From: Brenneria goodwinii
Lineage (GTDB): Bacteria; Pseudomonadota; Gammaproteobacteria; Enterobacterales; Enterobacteriaceae
Reading direction: 5' to 3'
Assembly: GCF_002291445.1 (NCBI RefSeq)
Contig: NZ_CP014137.1
Span: 3,658,001 to 3,722,000 of the forward strand
Length of the DNA stretch: 64,000 nucleotides
Shown here: piece after piece, positions 52,466 to 61,368 of the stretch
How the letters are laid out: each line of letters opens with the position of its first letter
Numbering within the stretch: the first letter of the stretch is position 1
Program-made: the position numbers and the translations under genes
Notes under the pieces: model-generated
Seen by the model: the letters and a program-made list of their open reading frames with translations, nothing else
Databases searched by the model: none
What the model was told of the DNA's origin: nothing

Positions 52466-54079
52466 TTAGCGGGCGTCCGCCAACGCGAGATTCTGGCGCA
52501 GCTCCGATAACGGAATATCCATCCTTTCTCTCTCAATCTGGAAACGAGTCACGGACTGTTGCAGGTTGGCCACCTGTTCCTGCAAAGAACCGGCGGACGT
52601 CGCGACTTCCGACACCAGCGTCGCATTCTGCTGGGTCGCCGTATCCATTTGATTGATGGCGATATTAATCTGCGAAATGCCCCGGCTTTGCTCACCGGAA
52701 GCCAGCATGATCTCATCCATGATATCCACCACTTTTTTCACGTCGATCAGGACTTCATCCATGGTATTACCGGCTACCTCAACCAACCCGGCGCCTTTCT
52801 CAATCCGGCTGAGAGAAGCATCAATCATCGTGCCGATCTCTTTCGCCGCCGTCGCGCTGCGTTGGGCTAGCGTTCTCACTTCGGACGCCACCACGGCAAA
52901 CCCTTTACCGTACTGGCCGGCCCGGGCGGACTCCACCGCCGCATTCAGCGCCAGCAGGTTAGTCTGGAAAGCAATACCGTCAATCACGCCGACAATATCG
53001 GAAATCTTGGCGGAGCTCTGTTTGATCGAGCGCATGGTATCAACCACTTCCGACACGACATTACCGCCGCGGGACGCGGAATCAGAGGCTTTCTGCGCCA
53101 GGTCATTGGCTTTACGGGTGTTGTCCTCGTTGTTTTTCACCGTCGCCATGATCTGTTCCATGCTCGATGCGGTTTCATCCAATGAAGCGGCCTGTTGCTC
53201 CGTACGGCTGGAGAGATCGATGTTTCCCGATGCGATCTCTTCCACTCCGATACCGATCGCGTCCGTCCCGTTGCGCACCACCAGCACCATGTTTTCCAGC
53301 CCATCGCGCATGCGCTGAACCGCCGAAAACAGCTGGGCGATTTCATTTTTCCCGCGGATATCGATTTTGGCCCGCAGATCGCCTTCGGCAATACGGTCAA
53401 AAACCGCAATCGCCTGATTCAGCGGCTTCACCACCAAGTTAGTCATAATGGACCAGGCCAGCGCCGCCAGCAGCACGGCGCACGCAATGGCGCCATACAA
53501 AATGACCGTCATGCTTTTAACGCGATCGTTAGAGTCATCGTAGGCGGTATCAATGCTCTGCAGTTTGTAGCTCACCAGCGCTTTGGACGATTTATCGAAT
53601 GCGGCGTAAAGCACCGTGGACTTGCCCGCGCGTTGGCGATACTCATCCAGGTTTCCGGCCTCAAGCGCAGCGACGCCGGGCTCGATAAAGTCTTTCATCA
53701 GGCTGTCGCGATTCGCGGCCATCTCTGACGAAATCACTTTTTCCTGCTCGGATTGCGGATACGTCAGGTATTGCTGCCATTTTCCATTGGCGCCGTTAAT
53801 TTTGTCTTTCGCTCGTCCCAGCGCCACCTTGGCCGCATCGGTGTTACCGCTTCCCATCAGCGATTCATACAGACGCAAATCCAGCCGGGCGCGCAACAAT
53901 AATTCAGAACTTTCGTTCAGCGCGACCAACCCAGGCAGAACTTCTTTATCGACCTGACCAAATGATTTATTTCCCGACTGCAGAGCGACTAATCCTAAGA
54001 CACCGACAAAAAGCAATAACGCGGCCAATGAAAAAACCATGATACTGAGTGCGGTACGGATCTTTATCTTACGAAACAT
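52466..54079 (-). CDS. Methyl-accepting chemotaxis protein
   Basis: A 537-residue chemoreceptor. A first helix (ALSIMVFSLAALLLFVGVLGLVAL) precedes a periplasmic four-helix ligand domain of about 150 residues of the Tar type. A second helix (VILYGAIACAVLLAALAW) leads to a HAMP domain (VVKPLNQAIAVFDRIAEGDL) and the signalling hairpin with tip IVGVIDGIAFQTNLLALNAAVESARAGQYGKGFAVVASEVR. The C-terminus lacks an NWETF-type CheR tether. The ligand cannot be told from sequence. Confidence 0.93.
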   Translation of the reverse strand: MFRKIKIRTALSIMVFSLAALLLFVGVLGLVALQSGNKSFGQVDKEVLPGLVALNESSELLLRARLDLRLYESLMGSGNTDAAKVALGRAKDKINGANGKWQQYLTYPQSEQEKVISSEMAANRDSLMKDFIEPGVAALEAGNLDEYRQRAGKSTVLYAAFDKSSKALVSYKLQSIDTAYDDSNDRVKSMTVILYGAIACAVLLAALAWSIMTNLVVKPLNQAIAVFDRIAEGDLRAKIDIRGKNEIAQLFSAVQRMRDGLENMVLVVRNGTDAIGIGVEEIASGNIDLSSRTEQQAASLDETASSMEQIMATVKNNEDNTRKANDLAQKASDSASRGGNVVSEVVDTMRSIKQSSAKISDIVGVIDGIAFQTNLLALNAAVESARAGQYGKGFAVVASEVRTLAQRSATAAKEIGTMIDASLSRIEKGAGLVEVAGNTMDEVLIDVKKVVDIMDEIMLASGEQSRGISQINIAINQMDTATQQNATLVSEVATSAGSLQEQVANLQQSVTRFQIERERMDIPLSELRQNLALADAR

Positions 54080-54250
54080 AAATTATCCCTATTGCCTGAT
54101 AAACGAGAAAGTATGGGCCCTGGCGCCTCACCGGAGCCATTAAGCTATTCACACATGGAACCGCAATAAAAATAAAAGAATGACAACATTTAAAAGAATT
54201 ACGACCGGTAGAAATAACTTTTCGTACCGGTCAATGATAATTATTTATTG

Positions 54251-55318
54251 TTATTTATGAGTGGGATGACTTTCTAAAAAATCTTTCAACTTATCTTTAT
54301 AAAACTTCGCTGACATCATTGTGCCATGTCCGCTGGTTTCTTTACTGGCAGGAATCATAAATACATCGGCCTGCTTTATTTTTTTCAGCTCATTATCCAG
54401 TATTCCTGTTTCAACAGGATTACGTTCATCATCTTCAGAATTAATAACCAAAACGGGAGCCTTGATTTTACCCAATGCCGGCTCGGCATTATAATTTGCG
54501 GACGAACCCCAAATATAAATAAAGTCATTCGCATCGCTGGTTAACGGGGCTGCCAGGCGTTCTTCCACCAGCTTATCGGCTTGGGCGCGGGTCGGCGCTT
54601 TACTCTGGTAAGCCAGCGTCCCGCCGGTGGTGGCGATACTGAACATAATGCTGGCCGTCTTCAGCGCCGGCGGCTGCTGCGTGTAATTACCATTATTCCA
54701 TGCCGGATCGCTCTTGATGGATTCAATTAATATACGCCGCATCATCCAGTTACGACCGGATAATTCATTCGGCAATGATGCCATCGGCACCAGCGCCTCC
54801 ATCATGTCAGGGTGTTTTTCACCCCATATCCAGGTTTGCATGCCGCCCATGGAATAACCCATTACCAGGCGCAAATGTTTAATTCCCATTCCCTCTTTTA
54901 ACAAACGATATTGCGCTTCCACCATATCGTTATAATCATATTGAGGAAATTTCATCCGTAATCCATCAGAGGGTTTAGATGATTTTCCGGATCCAATGCT
55001 TTCCGGCATAATAATAAAGTATTTACTACTATCCAACGCCTGACCGGGACCAAACAACTCCCCGCCGAAACCATTCGCTAATAACGCTTTAATCGGTTGA
55101 TTGGTTCCGTGCAGTAATAAAACGGCGGGCTTGTTCCGATCGCCGATAGTGTAATAGTGAATGCGAAGATCCTTCAGCTTCTCTCCACTATTGAACGTGA
55201 ACTCGGGAACAATCCAATCGGCCTCTTGGGGAGACGGGAAATTAGCTTGTGCGTGCGTTAAAGGTGACAGCATTAACAGAAAAGCGCCCACTAGCCCTGA
55301 TACTATGCGGTTATCCAT
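54251..55318 (-). CDS. Exported alpha/beta hydrolase, MetX-like
   Basis: A 355-residue alpha/beta-fold hydrolase with a signal peptide (VSGLVGAFLLMLSPLTHA-QA). It has an oxyanion region LLLHGTNQ, the nucleophile elbow GYSMGG (Ser), acidic DDERNP and a catalytic-type His in SGHGTM. The fold and order resemble homoserine O-acetyltransferase (MetX) proteins, but export makes a metabolic acyltransferase unlikely; an esterase or peptidase role is more probable. The ATG at 55318 has AAAGAG upstream. The longer frame begins at TTG. Confidence 0.75.
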   Translation of the reverse strand: MDNRIVSGLVGAFLLMLSPLTHAQANFPSPQEADWIVPEFTFNSGEKLKDLRIHYYTIGDRNKPAVLLLHGTNQPIKALLANGFGGELFGPGQALDSSKYFIIMPESIGSGKSSKPSDGLRMKFPQYDYNDMVEAQYRLLKEGMGIKHLRLVMGYSMGGMQTWIWGEKHPDMMEALVPMASLPNELSGRNWMMRRILIESIKSDPAWNNGNYTQQPPALKTASIMFSIATTGGTLAYQSKAPTRAQADKLVEERLAAPLTSDANDFIYIWGSSANYNAEPALGKIKAPVLVINSEDDERNPVETGILDNELKKIKQADVFMIPASKETSGHGTMMSAKFYKDKLKDFLESHPTHK

Positions 55319-55735
55319 AAAACAACTCTTTGGCAATCATGGAAGATGAGAACACCGATGTTAATGTTTATTAGGAAAAATCCCAATAAACTAAGCAAGC
55401 TAATAATGAAAAAAATATTATTATCCGATAGTTTTATTTATGGCAAAATATTATACAGATAGTTTTTAATATGATGATATATCAGGCATTCATGCCTGAC
55501 CTCCTTGCCCGGACATCCGCGCCGGCAGCCTGATATACCGCGCGCCATTTCATGCAATCCACAGCGGCGAACACGTTACCGATCTGCGCCGGCTCACCAA
55601 CGCATCAGCAACCATCCATTATGGTTAATCCGCCCCCAACAGCAATCGGGCATTGCATCAATTTGGGATTAAATGGTATTACAATCCGCCTGTAGCCGTT
55701 CGATTCCCAATACCGTAAAAATAAGAGCGAATATC
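55319..55735. other. Intergenic region before yjgM
   Basis: The first half is AT-rich, presumably the hydrolase promoter. A hairpin TCAGGCAT/ATGCCTGA lies near 55483-55500. No gene is recognised. Confidence 0.5.
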
Positions 55736-56239
55736 ATGACAACCGCCATTCCCGCCAACTATTTGATTCGTCCTATTACGGCACCAGACAATGCTGCTAT
55801 CGCCCGTGTTATCCGCTGCGTTTCCGCCGAGTTCAATTTGACGGCGGACAAAGGCTACACCGTATCCGATCCTAATCTGGACAGCCTGTTTGAGCTTTAC
55901 AGCCAGCCGGATAGCGCCTATTGGGTGCTGGAATATGAAGGTGAAGTGGTTGGCGGCGGCGGCATCGCGCCGCTGGTGGACGGCGATGAAGATGTGTGTG
56001 AACTACAAAAGATGTATTTTTTACCGGTTCTGCGCGGCAAGGGGTTGGCCAGACAGTTAGCCTTACAGGCGCTGGACTTTGCCCGTCAGCACGGTTTTCG
56101 CCGTTGCTATCTGGAAACCACCAGCCATTTAACCAGCGCTATCCGCCTGTACCAGTCATTAGGGTTTGAACATATTCCCTATTCCATGGGCAATACCCGT
56201 CACACCGATTGTGAAGTGACCATGCTGAAAATGCTGTAG
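55736..56239 (+). CDS. yjgM: GNAT N-acetyltransferase YjgM
   Basis: A 167-residue GNAT acetyltransferase. Motif A is LQKMYFLPVLRGKGLARQL with the acetyl-CoA loop RGKGLA; GGGGIAPL and YQSLGFEHI follow. It aligns along its length with E. coli YjgM and lies by rraB and argI, as in E. coli. The substrate is uncertain. The ATG at 55736 follows AAGAGCGAATATC. Confidence 0.88.
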   Translation: MTTAIPANYLIRPITAPDNAAIARVIRCVSAEFNLTADKGYTVSDPNLDSLFELYSQPDSAYWVLEYEGEVVGGGGIAPLVDGDEDVCELQKMYFLPVLRGKGLARQLALQALDFARQHGFRRCYLETTSHLTSAIRLYQSLGFEHIPYSMGNTRHTDCEVTMLKML

Positions 56240-56382
56240 CCCGTTTATCTTCCCCTTGGAGGCGCTCAGGATCTTTGCGGGATCAACGGCAGAATCGGCA
56301 AGGTGGAATAAAAGGCGGGGAGTGAGGCGGGTCATCAGCCGTGGCGTTTTCACGGCCACGGCTTTGATGCGGAGCTTAATAA

Positions 56383-56808
56383 TTAATGACGCTTACCATC
56401 ATCATCTTCGTCATAGAAGTCTTCGTCGTTCGCTTCTTCGCCTTCCTCACCATCGGGATCTTCAAAGTAGGTGCCCCAACCGTCGTAGTTCACGCCATAG
56501 CGTTCGGCCAGCGTCAAAAGTTGTTCCACCTGAGCGTCGATCACTTCCGCATTCAATGACACTTCACTGATGGCATCACAGCACATCAACAAAATGCCGT
56601 CTTCCACTTCAAGCTCTTCCGCATCCGTCACTTCATAACCCAGTTTGAACGCTTCCACGGCGACTTTTTCCAGCACGTCGAACTGCTCGGCTGAGAAATG
56701 GTGCTCAATGGTATAAAGCGCATCCGGATCGCTGCCGTCATCCAGCAGTTCTTCGATGATCAGCCGTGTCTCTTCACGTTGTTCTTCCAGCAATTCGCGG
56801 TTTGCCAT
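56383..56808 (-). CDS. rraB: RNase E regulator RraB
   Basis: A 141-residue acidic protein beginning MANRELLEEQREETRLIIEE and ending in an Asp/Glu-rich tail, as in E. coli RraB (YjgD), which binds RNase E and restrains its RNA decay activity. It is divergent from argI. Confidence 0.93.
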   Translation of the reverse strand: MANRELLEEQREETRLIIEELLDDGSDPDALYTIEHHFSAEQFDVLEKVAVEAFKLGYEVTDAEELEVEDGILLMCCDAISEVSLNAEVIDAQVEQLLTLAERYGVNYDGWGTYFEDPDGEEGEEANDEDFYDEDDDGKRH

Positions 56809-56901
56809 ACCTCATTCCTCATTAACCGACGTAATATTCCGCCATTCTCCCACAGCCCTGCGGCCGTCTCCACCATAAAGTTTGATCCTGACACTTGAAT
56901 T

Positions 56902-56936
56902 TGAATAATTACACATATAAAGTGAATTTTAATTCA
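56902..56936 (+). promoter_or_regulatory. Paired ARG boxes (ArgR operator)
   Basis: TGAATTTTAATTCA at 56923-56936 matches the ArgR consensus perfectly. TGAATAATTACACA at 56902-56915 is a weaker partner. The two start 21 bp apart, the usual paired spacing. They lie just before argI, on the promoter. Confidence 0.88.
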
Positions 56937-56970
56937 ATCATTGCGGCTGAGCCGCATGGAGATATGCGCC

Positions 56971-57978
56971 ATGACATCATTTTATAAACGCCATTTTTTA
57001 AGATTAATGGATTTTACGCCCGTAGAAATTGCCACTCTTTTAGCCCTGTCGACGAAACTAAAAGCCGATAAAAAAAGCGGAAAAGAGATCCGCCATCTGC
57101 AAGGCAAGAACATCGCACTCATCTTCGAAAAAGATTCAACACGTACGCGTTGCTCTTTCGAAGTTGCTGCATACGATCAAGGGGCGCAGGTAACCTACCT
57201 GGCGCCGAGCGGAAGCCAAATCGGGCACAAAGAGTCCATCAAGGATACGGCGCGCGTTTTGGGAAAAATGTACGACGGCATCCAGTACCGCGGCTACGGC
57301 CAGCAGATCGTTGAAACGCTGGCGCAGTACGCCGGCGTCCCTGTCTGGAACGGTCTGACGGATGAATTTCATCCGACGCAGCTGCTGGCGGATCTGCTGA
57401 CGATGCAGGAGCATTTACCGGCCAAGTCGCTGTCGGACATGAAGATGGCCTACGTGGGCGACGCCCGTAACAATATGGGCAATACCATGCTGGAAGCCGC
57501 CGCCTTAACCGGGCTGGATTTGCGTCTGGTCGCGCCCAAAGCCTGCTGGCCGGAAGAGGGACTGGTGGCGGAGTGCCAGGCCGCGGCCCAACAAACCGGC
57601 GGCAGCATCACCCTGACGGAAGATATTGCCGAGGGCGTGGCCGGCGTCGACTACATCTATACCGACGTGTGGGTCTCCATGGGCGAACCCAAAGAGGCCT
57701 GGCAGGAGCGCATTACTCTGCTGAAGCCTTATCAGGTCAACATGGCGATGATTGCCGCTACCGGTAATCCGCAGGTGAAATTCCTGCACTGCCTGCCGGC
57801 GTTTCATGACGACCAAACCACACTCGGCAAACAGATGGCCGAACAGTACGGCCTGCATGGCGGGATGGAAGTCACGGATGAAGTGTTTGAATCCGCGCAC
57901 AGCATTGTGTTCGATCAGGCGGAAAACCGGATGCACACCATTAAAGCGGTGATGGTGGCGACGCTGAGTCAGGATTAA
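56971..57978 (+). CDS. argI: Ornithine carbamoyltransferase
   Basis: A 335-residue OTCase, forming citrulline from ornithine and carbamoyl phosphate. Motifs are the carbamoyl-phosphate site KDSTRTRCSFEVA, HxTQ in FHPTQLLADLLTM, the ornithine loop DVWVSMGE and FLHCLPAFHD. The ATG at 56971 follows GGAGATATGCGCC. Arginine represses it via the ARG boxes upstream. The paralogue name argF would be equally acceptable. Confidence 0.95.
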   Translation: MTSFYKRHFLRLMDFTPVEIATLLALSTKLKADKKSGKEIRHLQGKNIALIFEKDSTRTRCSFEVAAYDQGAQVTYLAPSGSQIGHKESIKDTARVLGKMYDGIQYRGYGQQIVETLAQYAGVPVWNGLTDEFHPTQLLADLLTMQEHLPAKSLSDMKMAYVGDARNNMGNTMLEAAALTGLDLRLVAPKACWPEEGLVAECQAAAQQTGGSITLTEDIAEGVAGVDYIYTDVWVSMGEPKEAWQERITLLKPYQVNMAMIAATGNPQVKFLHCLPAFHDDQTTLGKQMAEQYGLHGGMEVTDEVFESAHSIVFDQAENRMHTIKAVMVATLSQD

Positions 57979-58000
57979 TCAAGCGGTTGATCGCCATCTT

Positions 58001-58108
58001 CCCGTCATTCCCGCGCAGGCGGGAATCAGCCAATGGCTGTTTACGGTTTCAGCAGGAGTTCCCCGCCTACTGACACGGGAATGACGGGGATAGCTGGCGG
58101 GGATGACG
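58001..58108. repeat. REP/BIME-like inverted repeat cluster
   Basis: CCCGTCATTCCCG (58001-58013) is inverted exactly as CGGGAATGACGGG (58076-58088). The left side also forms a small hairpin ATTCCCGC-GCAG-GCGGGAAT. ATGACGGGGATAG then occurs twice in tandem. It fills the argI-tabA gap and may terminate both. Confidence 0.7.
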
Positions 58109-58139
58109 GGGATAGTGGGTAGAGATGCTGAAAACGGCG

Positions 58140-58607
58140 CTACCGTACCAATGCCGCGTCAATCTTCACCACGGCTTTACGCACGCGCGCCGGTTCTCCG
58201 ACCGCGCACAGCGGCTTGTGAACTTCGCCGGGGAAAAAGACCACAAAATCGCCTTCCTGCATCACCATCTGCTTTTCCTGTCCGCCTGAAGGTAAAAAAG
58301 CGATATCTTTATCCGCCAACCAGTCAACGTCGGGCTCGCCCGCCGGCAGATTGCTGAACGTCATGCCTTCCACGCCCGACAATACAATCTGAACATCCAG
58401 ATATTTTGCGTGATACTCGGCGCGGCGCTTTTCCAGCGCTTCGGTGCTGTCGTTGGAAATCAGAACGAACGCGTTATCGCCATCGATATCATACTTACCC
58501 AACGGCGTATCCGCCGTTATGTTCTGCTTAACGTATTCAATCGCTTCACGCAATTTCGCGGGCAGATAAGGAACCAGCGCAAGATGATGGATATTGCCAG
58601 TGATCAT
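58140..58607 (-). CDS. tabA: TabA (YhcH/YjgK/YiaL family)
   Basis: A 155-residue DUF386 protein beginning MITGNIHHLALVPYLPAKLR. It has YHAKYLDVQIVLSGVEGM and the cupin-like FFPGEVHKPLC motif with conserved His/Glu. E. coli TabA (YjgK) lies beside argI and affects biofilm formation; its enzymatic activity is uncertain. It is convergent with argI. Confidence 0.88.
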   Translation of the reverse strand: MITGNIHHLALVPYLPAKLREAIEYVKQNITADTPLGKYDIDGDNAFVLISNDSTEALEKRRAEYHAKYLDVQIVLSGVEGMTFSNLPAGEPDVDWLADKDIAFLPSGGQEKQMVMQEGDFVVFFPGEVHKPLCAVGEPARVRKAVVKIDAALVR

Positions 58608-58801
58608 GATTACCTCGGATTAAAATGAAATGCCGTTTTAACTGACTTTATACGCTTCAATCCGCACGCTCGCCAGCCTGTTATTCTGAAAAGATGACTT
58701 ACGTCGCCCCCTTATATTGGCAATCATTCGCTAGCCTCTCCTGCCGCAAGTGATATTCATCCCGCAATCGATTGCGATGGGTAAAAAATCAAGTTTTCCG
58801 C

Positions 58802-58829
58802 TTGAATTAGCGTCATCGGCGCGTATAAT
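58802..58829 (+). promoter_or_regulatory. pyrL-pyrBI promoter
   Basis: TTGAAT (58802-58807) and a perfect TATAAT (58824-58829) are 16 bp apart. The leader peptide start follows 25 bp later. Confidence 0.75.
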
Positions 58830-58854
58830 TTCCGACAATTTGCCGGGAGGGGTC

Positions 58855-59166
58855 ATGCACTGCTGCATAAAAAAATCCGCTGCTTATGGTTGCCAACCAC
58901 AACTGCCGTCCGGCAGCCGGCAAGCGTTTTCCTTTCCGTTGCTTAATCGATCGTTGATAAAAAAGCCCCTCATTGAGGGGCTTTTTTTTTGTGACCAGCC
59001 ATCCCTGGCGGTCACCCTTCGGGCCGTCGCTATGCGACGTCAAAAACGTCTTCTGGAACTTTTTTACCTGTCATTTTCTGCGAATATCTGTTTACCGGGC
59101 CTAACCGTTGGGAGAAAACATAAAAATGGTCAATCCGCTTTATCAAAAAAATGTCATTTCAATTAA
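58855..59166 (+). CDS. pyrL: pyrBI attenuator leader peptide, extended frame
   Basis: The leader starts MHCCIKKSAAYGC behind GGGAGGGG. It runs through a pyrimidine-rich run (AFSFPLLNRS) and through the attenuator hairpin. In E. coli, PyrL is 44 residues and low UTP slows polymerase so that coupled ribosomes prevent termination. Here no stop occurs until 59166, giving a frame of 103 codons that overlaps the pyrB start by 41 bp in another frame. The repeat module at 58991-59065 lies inside this frame. The leader role is secure; production of a long peptide is not. Confidence 0.75.
   Translation: MHCCIKKSAAYGCQPQLPSGSRQAFSFPLLNRSLIKKPLIEGLFFCDQPSLAVTLRAVAMRRQKRLLELFYLSFSANICLPGLTVGRKHKNGQSALSKKCHFN
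58965..58990 (+). terminator. pyrBI attenuator
   Basis: GCCCCTC pairs with GAGGGGC around ATT and is followed by nine T residues. An AAAAA run on the left also pairs with the T-run. Confidence 0.92.
58991..59065 (-). repeat. 75-bp structured module in the pyr leader
   Basis: Read on the minus strand it carries GTCGC with GCGAC, GCCC with GGGT, and GACC-GCCA with TGGC-GGTC around a GGGA loop, matching the order in the copies at 10204-10276 and 23169-23243. The first hairpin is degenerate. It is exactly 75 bp between attenuator and pyrB. Confidence 0.7.
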
Positions 59167-60061
59167 CGACCTCAGCCGAGAGGATTTGGAACTGGCATTG
59201 CAGGTTGCCGCCAGTCTGAAAGCGAATCCCCAACCCGAGCTGTTGAAGCACAAAGTCATCGCCAGCTGTTTTTTCGAAGCGTCAACGCGCACGCGTTTAT
59301 CCTTTGAAACGGCGATGCATCGTTTGGGCGCCTCCGTCGTTGGCTTTGCCGACAGCAGTAATACTTCGCTGGGCAAAAAAGGCGAAACGCTGGCCGACAC
59401 CATTTCGGTCATCAGCCAGTATGTGGATGCGATCGTCATGCGTCATCCGCAGGAAGGCGCGTCCCGCCTGGCGACCGAATTTTCCGGCGGTATACCGGTA
59501 CTCAACGCCGGCGACGGCGCCAACCAGCATCCGACGCAAACATTGCTCGATCTGTTTACCATTCAGGAAACGCAGGGCCGTCTGAGCAATATCAATATCG
59601 CCATGGTTGGCGACCTGAAATACGGGCGTACCGTTCATTCGCTCACACAGGCGCTGGCGAAATTCGAGGGCAACCGTTTCTACTATATCGCCCCGGATGC
59701 GCTGGCGATGCCCGATTACATTCTGAAAATGCTGGAAGAAAAAAATATTCCCTACAGCCTGCACAGCAGTATTGAAGAAGTGGTCGCCGATCTGGATATC
59801 CTGTACATGACCCGGGTACAGAAAGAGCGTTTAGATCCATCCGAATACATTAATATCAAGTCTCAGTTCATTCTGCGGGCCGCCGATCTGGACGGCGCGC
59901 GCGCGAATCTGAAGGTTCTGCACCCGCTGCCGCGCATCGATGAAATCACCACTGATGTTGATAAAACGCCATACGCTTACTACTTCCAGCAGGCGGGAAA
60001 TGGTATTTACGCCCGTCAGGCGCTGCTGGCGATGGTACTGAATCGCGAACTGGTTCTGTGA
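59126..60061 (+). CDS. pyrB: Aspartate carbamoyltransferase catalytic subunit
   Basis: A 311-residue ATCase catalytic chain, making carbamoyl-aspartate in pyrimidine synthesis. It has the carbamoyl phosphate site FEASTRTRLSFETAMHRLGA, KGETLADT, the MRHPQEG and HPTQTLLDLFTIQ motifs, and the aspartate-loop region TRVQKER. The ATG at 59126 follows GGGAGAAAACATAAAA and gives the E. coli length exactly. The pyrI gene follows 16 bp later. Confidence 0.97.
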   Translation: MVNPLYQKNVISINDLSREDLELALQVAASLKANPQPELLKHKVIASCFFEASTRTRLSFETAMHRLGASVVGFADSSNTSLGKKGETLADTISVISQYVDAIVMRHPQEGASRLATEFSGGIPVLNAGDGANQHPTQTLLDLFTIQETQGRLSNINIAMVGDLKYGRTVHSLTQALAKFEGNRFYYIAPDALAMPDYILKMLEEKNIPYSLHSSIEEVVADLDILYMTRVQKERLDPSEYINIKSQFILRAADLDGARANLKVLHPLPRIDEITTDVDKTPYAYYFQQAGNGIYARQALLAMVLNRELVL

Positions 60062-60077
60062 GAGAAGAGGAATAGTC

Positions 60078-60542
60078 ATGACTCACGATAATAAATTACA
60101 GGTAGAAGCCATCAAACGTGGCACGGTTATCGACCACATTCCCGCACAGGTGGGCTTTAAGCTGCTGACCTTATTCAAGCTGACCGCAACAGACCAACGC
60201 ATCACCATCGGCCTCAATCTGCCTTCCAACCAGCTTGGCCGCAAGGATCTGATCAAGATCGAGAATGTGTTCCTGACCGAACAACAGGCAAACCAGCTGG
60301 CGATTTATGCGCCGCAGGCCACGGTGAATCAGATCGACGACTACGATGTCGTGCGTAAACTGTCGCCGACGCTGCCCGACCATATCGACGATGTATTAAC
60401 TTGCCCGAACAGCAACTGCATCAGTCGCATAGAGCCGGTCTCATCATCATTCAGCGTCAAACTGCGTGATGAAGAGGTCCAGCTGAAGTGCAAGTACTGC
60501 GAAAAAGAGTTTGAGCGTCAGGCGGTATTGCAGGATCGTTAA
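60078..60542 (+). CDS. pyrI: Aspartate carbamoyltransferase regulatory subunit
   Basis: A 154-residue regulatory chain that binds CTP and ATP in the N-terminal domain (VEAIKRGTVIDHIPAQVGFKLL) and zinc in the C-terminal domain by four Cys (CPNSNC and CKYC). It partners with PyrB in the c6r6 holoenzyme. Confidence 0.97.
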   Translation: MTHDNKLQVEAIKRGTVIDHIPAQVGFKLLTLFKLTATDQRITIGLNLPSNQLGRKDLIKIENVFLTEQQANQLAIYAPQATVNQIDDYDVVRKLSPTLPDHIDDVLTCPNSNCISRIEPVSSSFSVKLRDEEVQLKCKYCEKEFERQAVLQDR

Positions 60543-60671
60543 CGCCCTTCTTTAACCATTCTCAGGCGCGCCAGCGTTTTTCTTCGGCGCGTCTTGCTCT
60601 CCGCCTTGCCTGATACGGTGCTTTTTTGAATAATGGCACATTCGCGTTTTTGATAAACAATGGGAGATTCT

Positions 60672-61058
60672 ATGTCACGCACCATCAGCACCGAACACGC
60701 TCCGGCAGCCATTGGCCCTTATGTACAGGGCGTCGATCTTGGCAGCATGATCCTCACTTCCGGCCAGATTCCGGTCAACCCGAAAACCGGCCTGGTTGAG
60801 GACGACATTACGGCACAGGCGCGCCAGTCTTTGGATAACGTTAAGGCCATTGTGGAAGCCGCTGGTCTGAAAGTTTCCGATATCGTTAAAACGACGGTTT
60901 TCGTTAAAGATCTGAACGATTTCACCACCGTTAACGCCGCCTATGAAGCGTTCTTCACCGAACACAACGCGTCGTTCCCAGCGCGTTCCTGCGTCGAAGT
61001 CGCCCGTTTGCCCAAAGACGTAAAAATCGAAATTGAAGCGATCGCGGTACGCCGCTAA
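60672..61058 (+). CDS. ridA: RidA enamine/imine deaminase
   Basis: A 128-residue RidA (YjgF) that hydrolyses reactive 2-aminoacrylate and related enamines. It has PAAIGPYVQG, TSGQIPVNPKTG, and the C-terminal ARSCVEVARLPKDVKIEIEAIAV with the catalytic Arg and Glu. The ATG at 60672 follows GGGAGATTCT. It lies after pyrI, as in E. coli. Confidence 0.95.
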   Translation: MSRTISTEHAPAAIGPYVQGVDLGSMILTSGQIPVNPKTGLVEDDITAQARQSLDNVKAIVEAAGLKVSDIVKTTVFVKDLNDFTTVNAAYEAFFTEHNASFPARSCVEVARLPKDVKIEIEAIAVRR

Positions 61059-61081
61059 GCCCCATTATTGGGCGTAATGCC

Positions 61082-61112
61082 AAAAGACGCACCGTTTGGT
61101 GGCGTCTTTTCT
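61082..61112 (+). terminator. Intrinsic terminator after ridA
   Basis: AAAAGACGC pairs with GCGTCTTTT around an 11-base loop, ending in TTTTCTT. Confidence 0.88.
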
Positions 61113-61310
61113 TCTGGCGGGTCACTATTGTCCGCCACGCCGCCAGCCGGCTCATGGCGCTGCTGAGAACCATTCTCAGCGTCTTTCTCCTGCTGTTGCT
61201 ACCCTGTTCTCCCCCCGCCACCGCCCAACATTGTGCATCCACACGAAATTGCGCACCATTTAAGAGCAAAAAAAGCGCAAAACCATAACATTCCCGGCGT
61301 TTTCTCACTA

Positions 61311-61327
61311 TGGCGCACTTTATGCAT
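61311..61327 (+). promoter_or_regulatory. Sigma-54 promoter candidate for the ATP-grasp operon
   Basis: TGGCGC, five bases, ATGCAT: GG and GC are exactly 10 bases apart, one base off consensus in each box. It would place the transcript start about 33 bp before the ATG at 61369. A TTGCGCACCA half-site at about 61250 could bind an activator. Confidence 0.5.
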
Positions 61328-61368
61328 CACCTGATTATCACTTTTCAGCGTGATGCCAGAGGATGACA

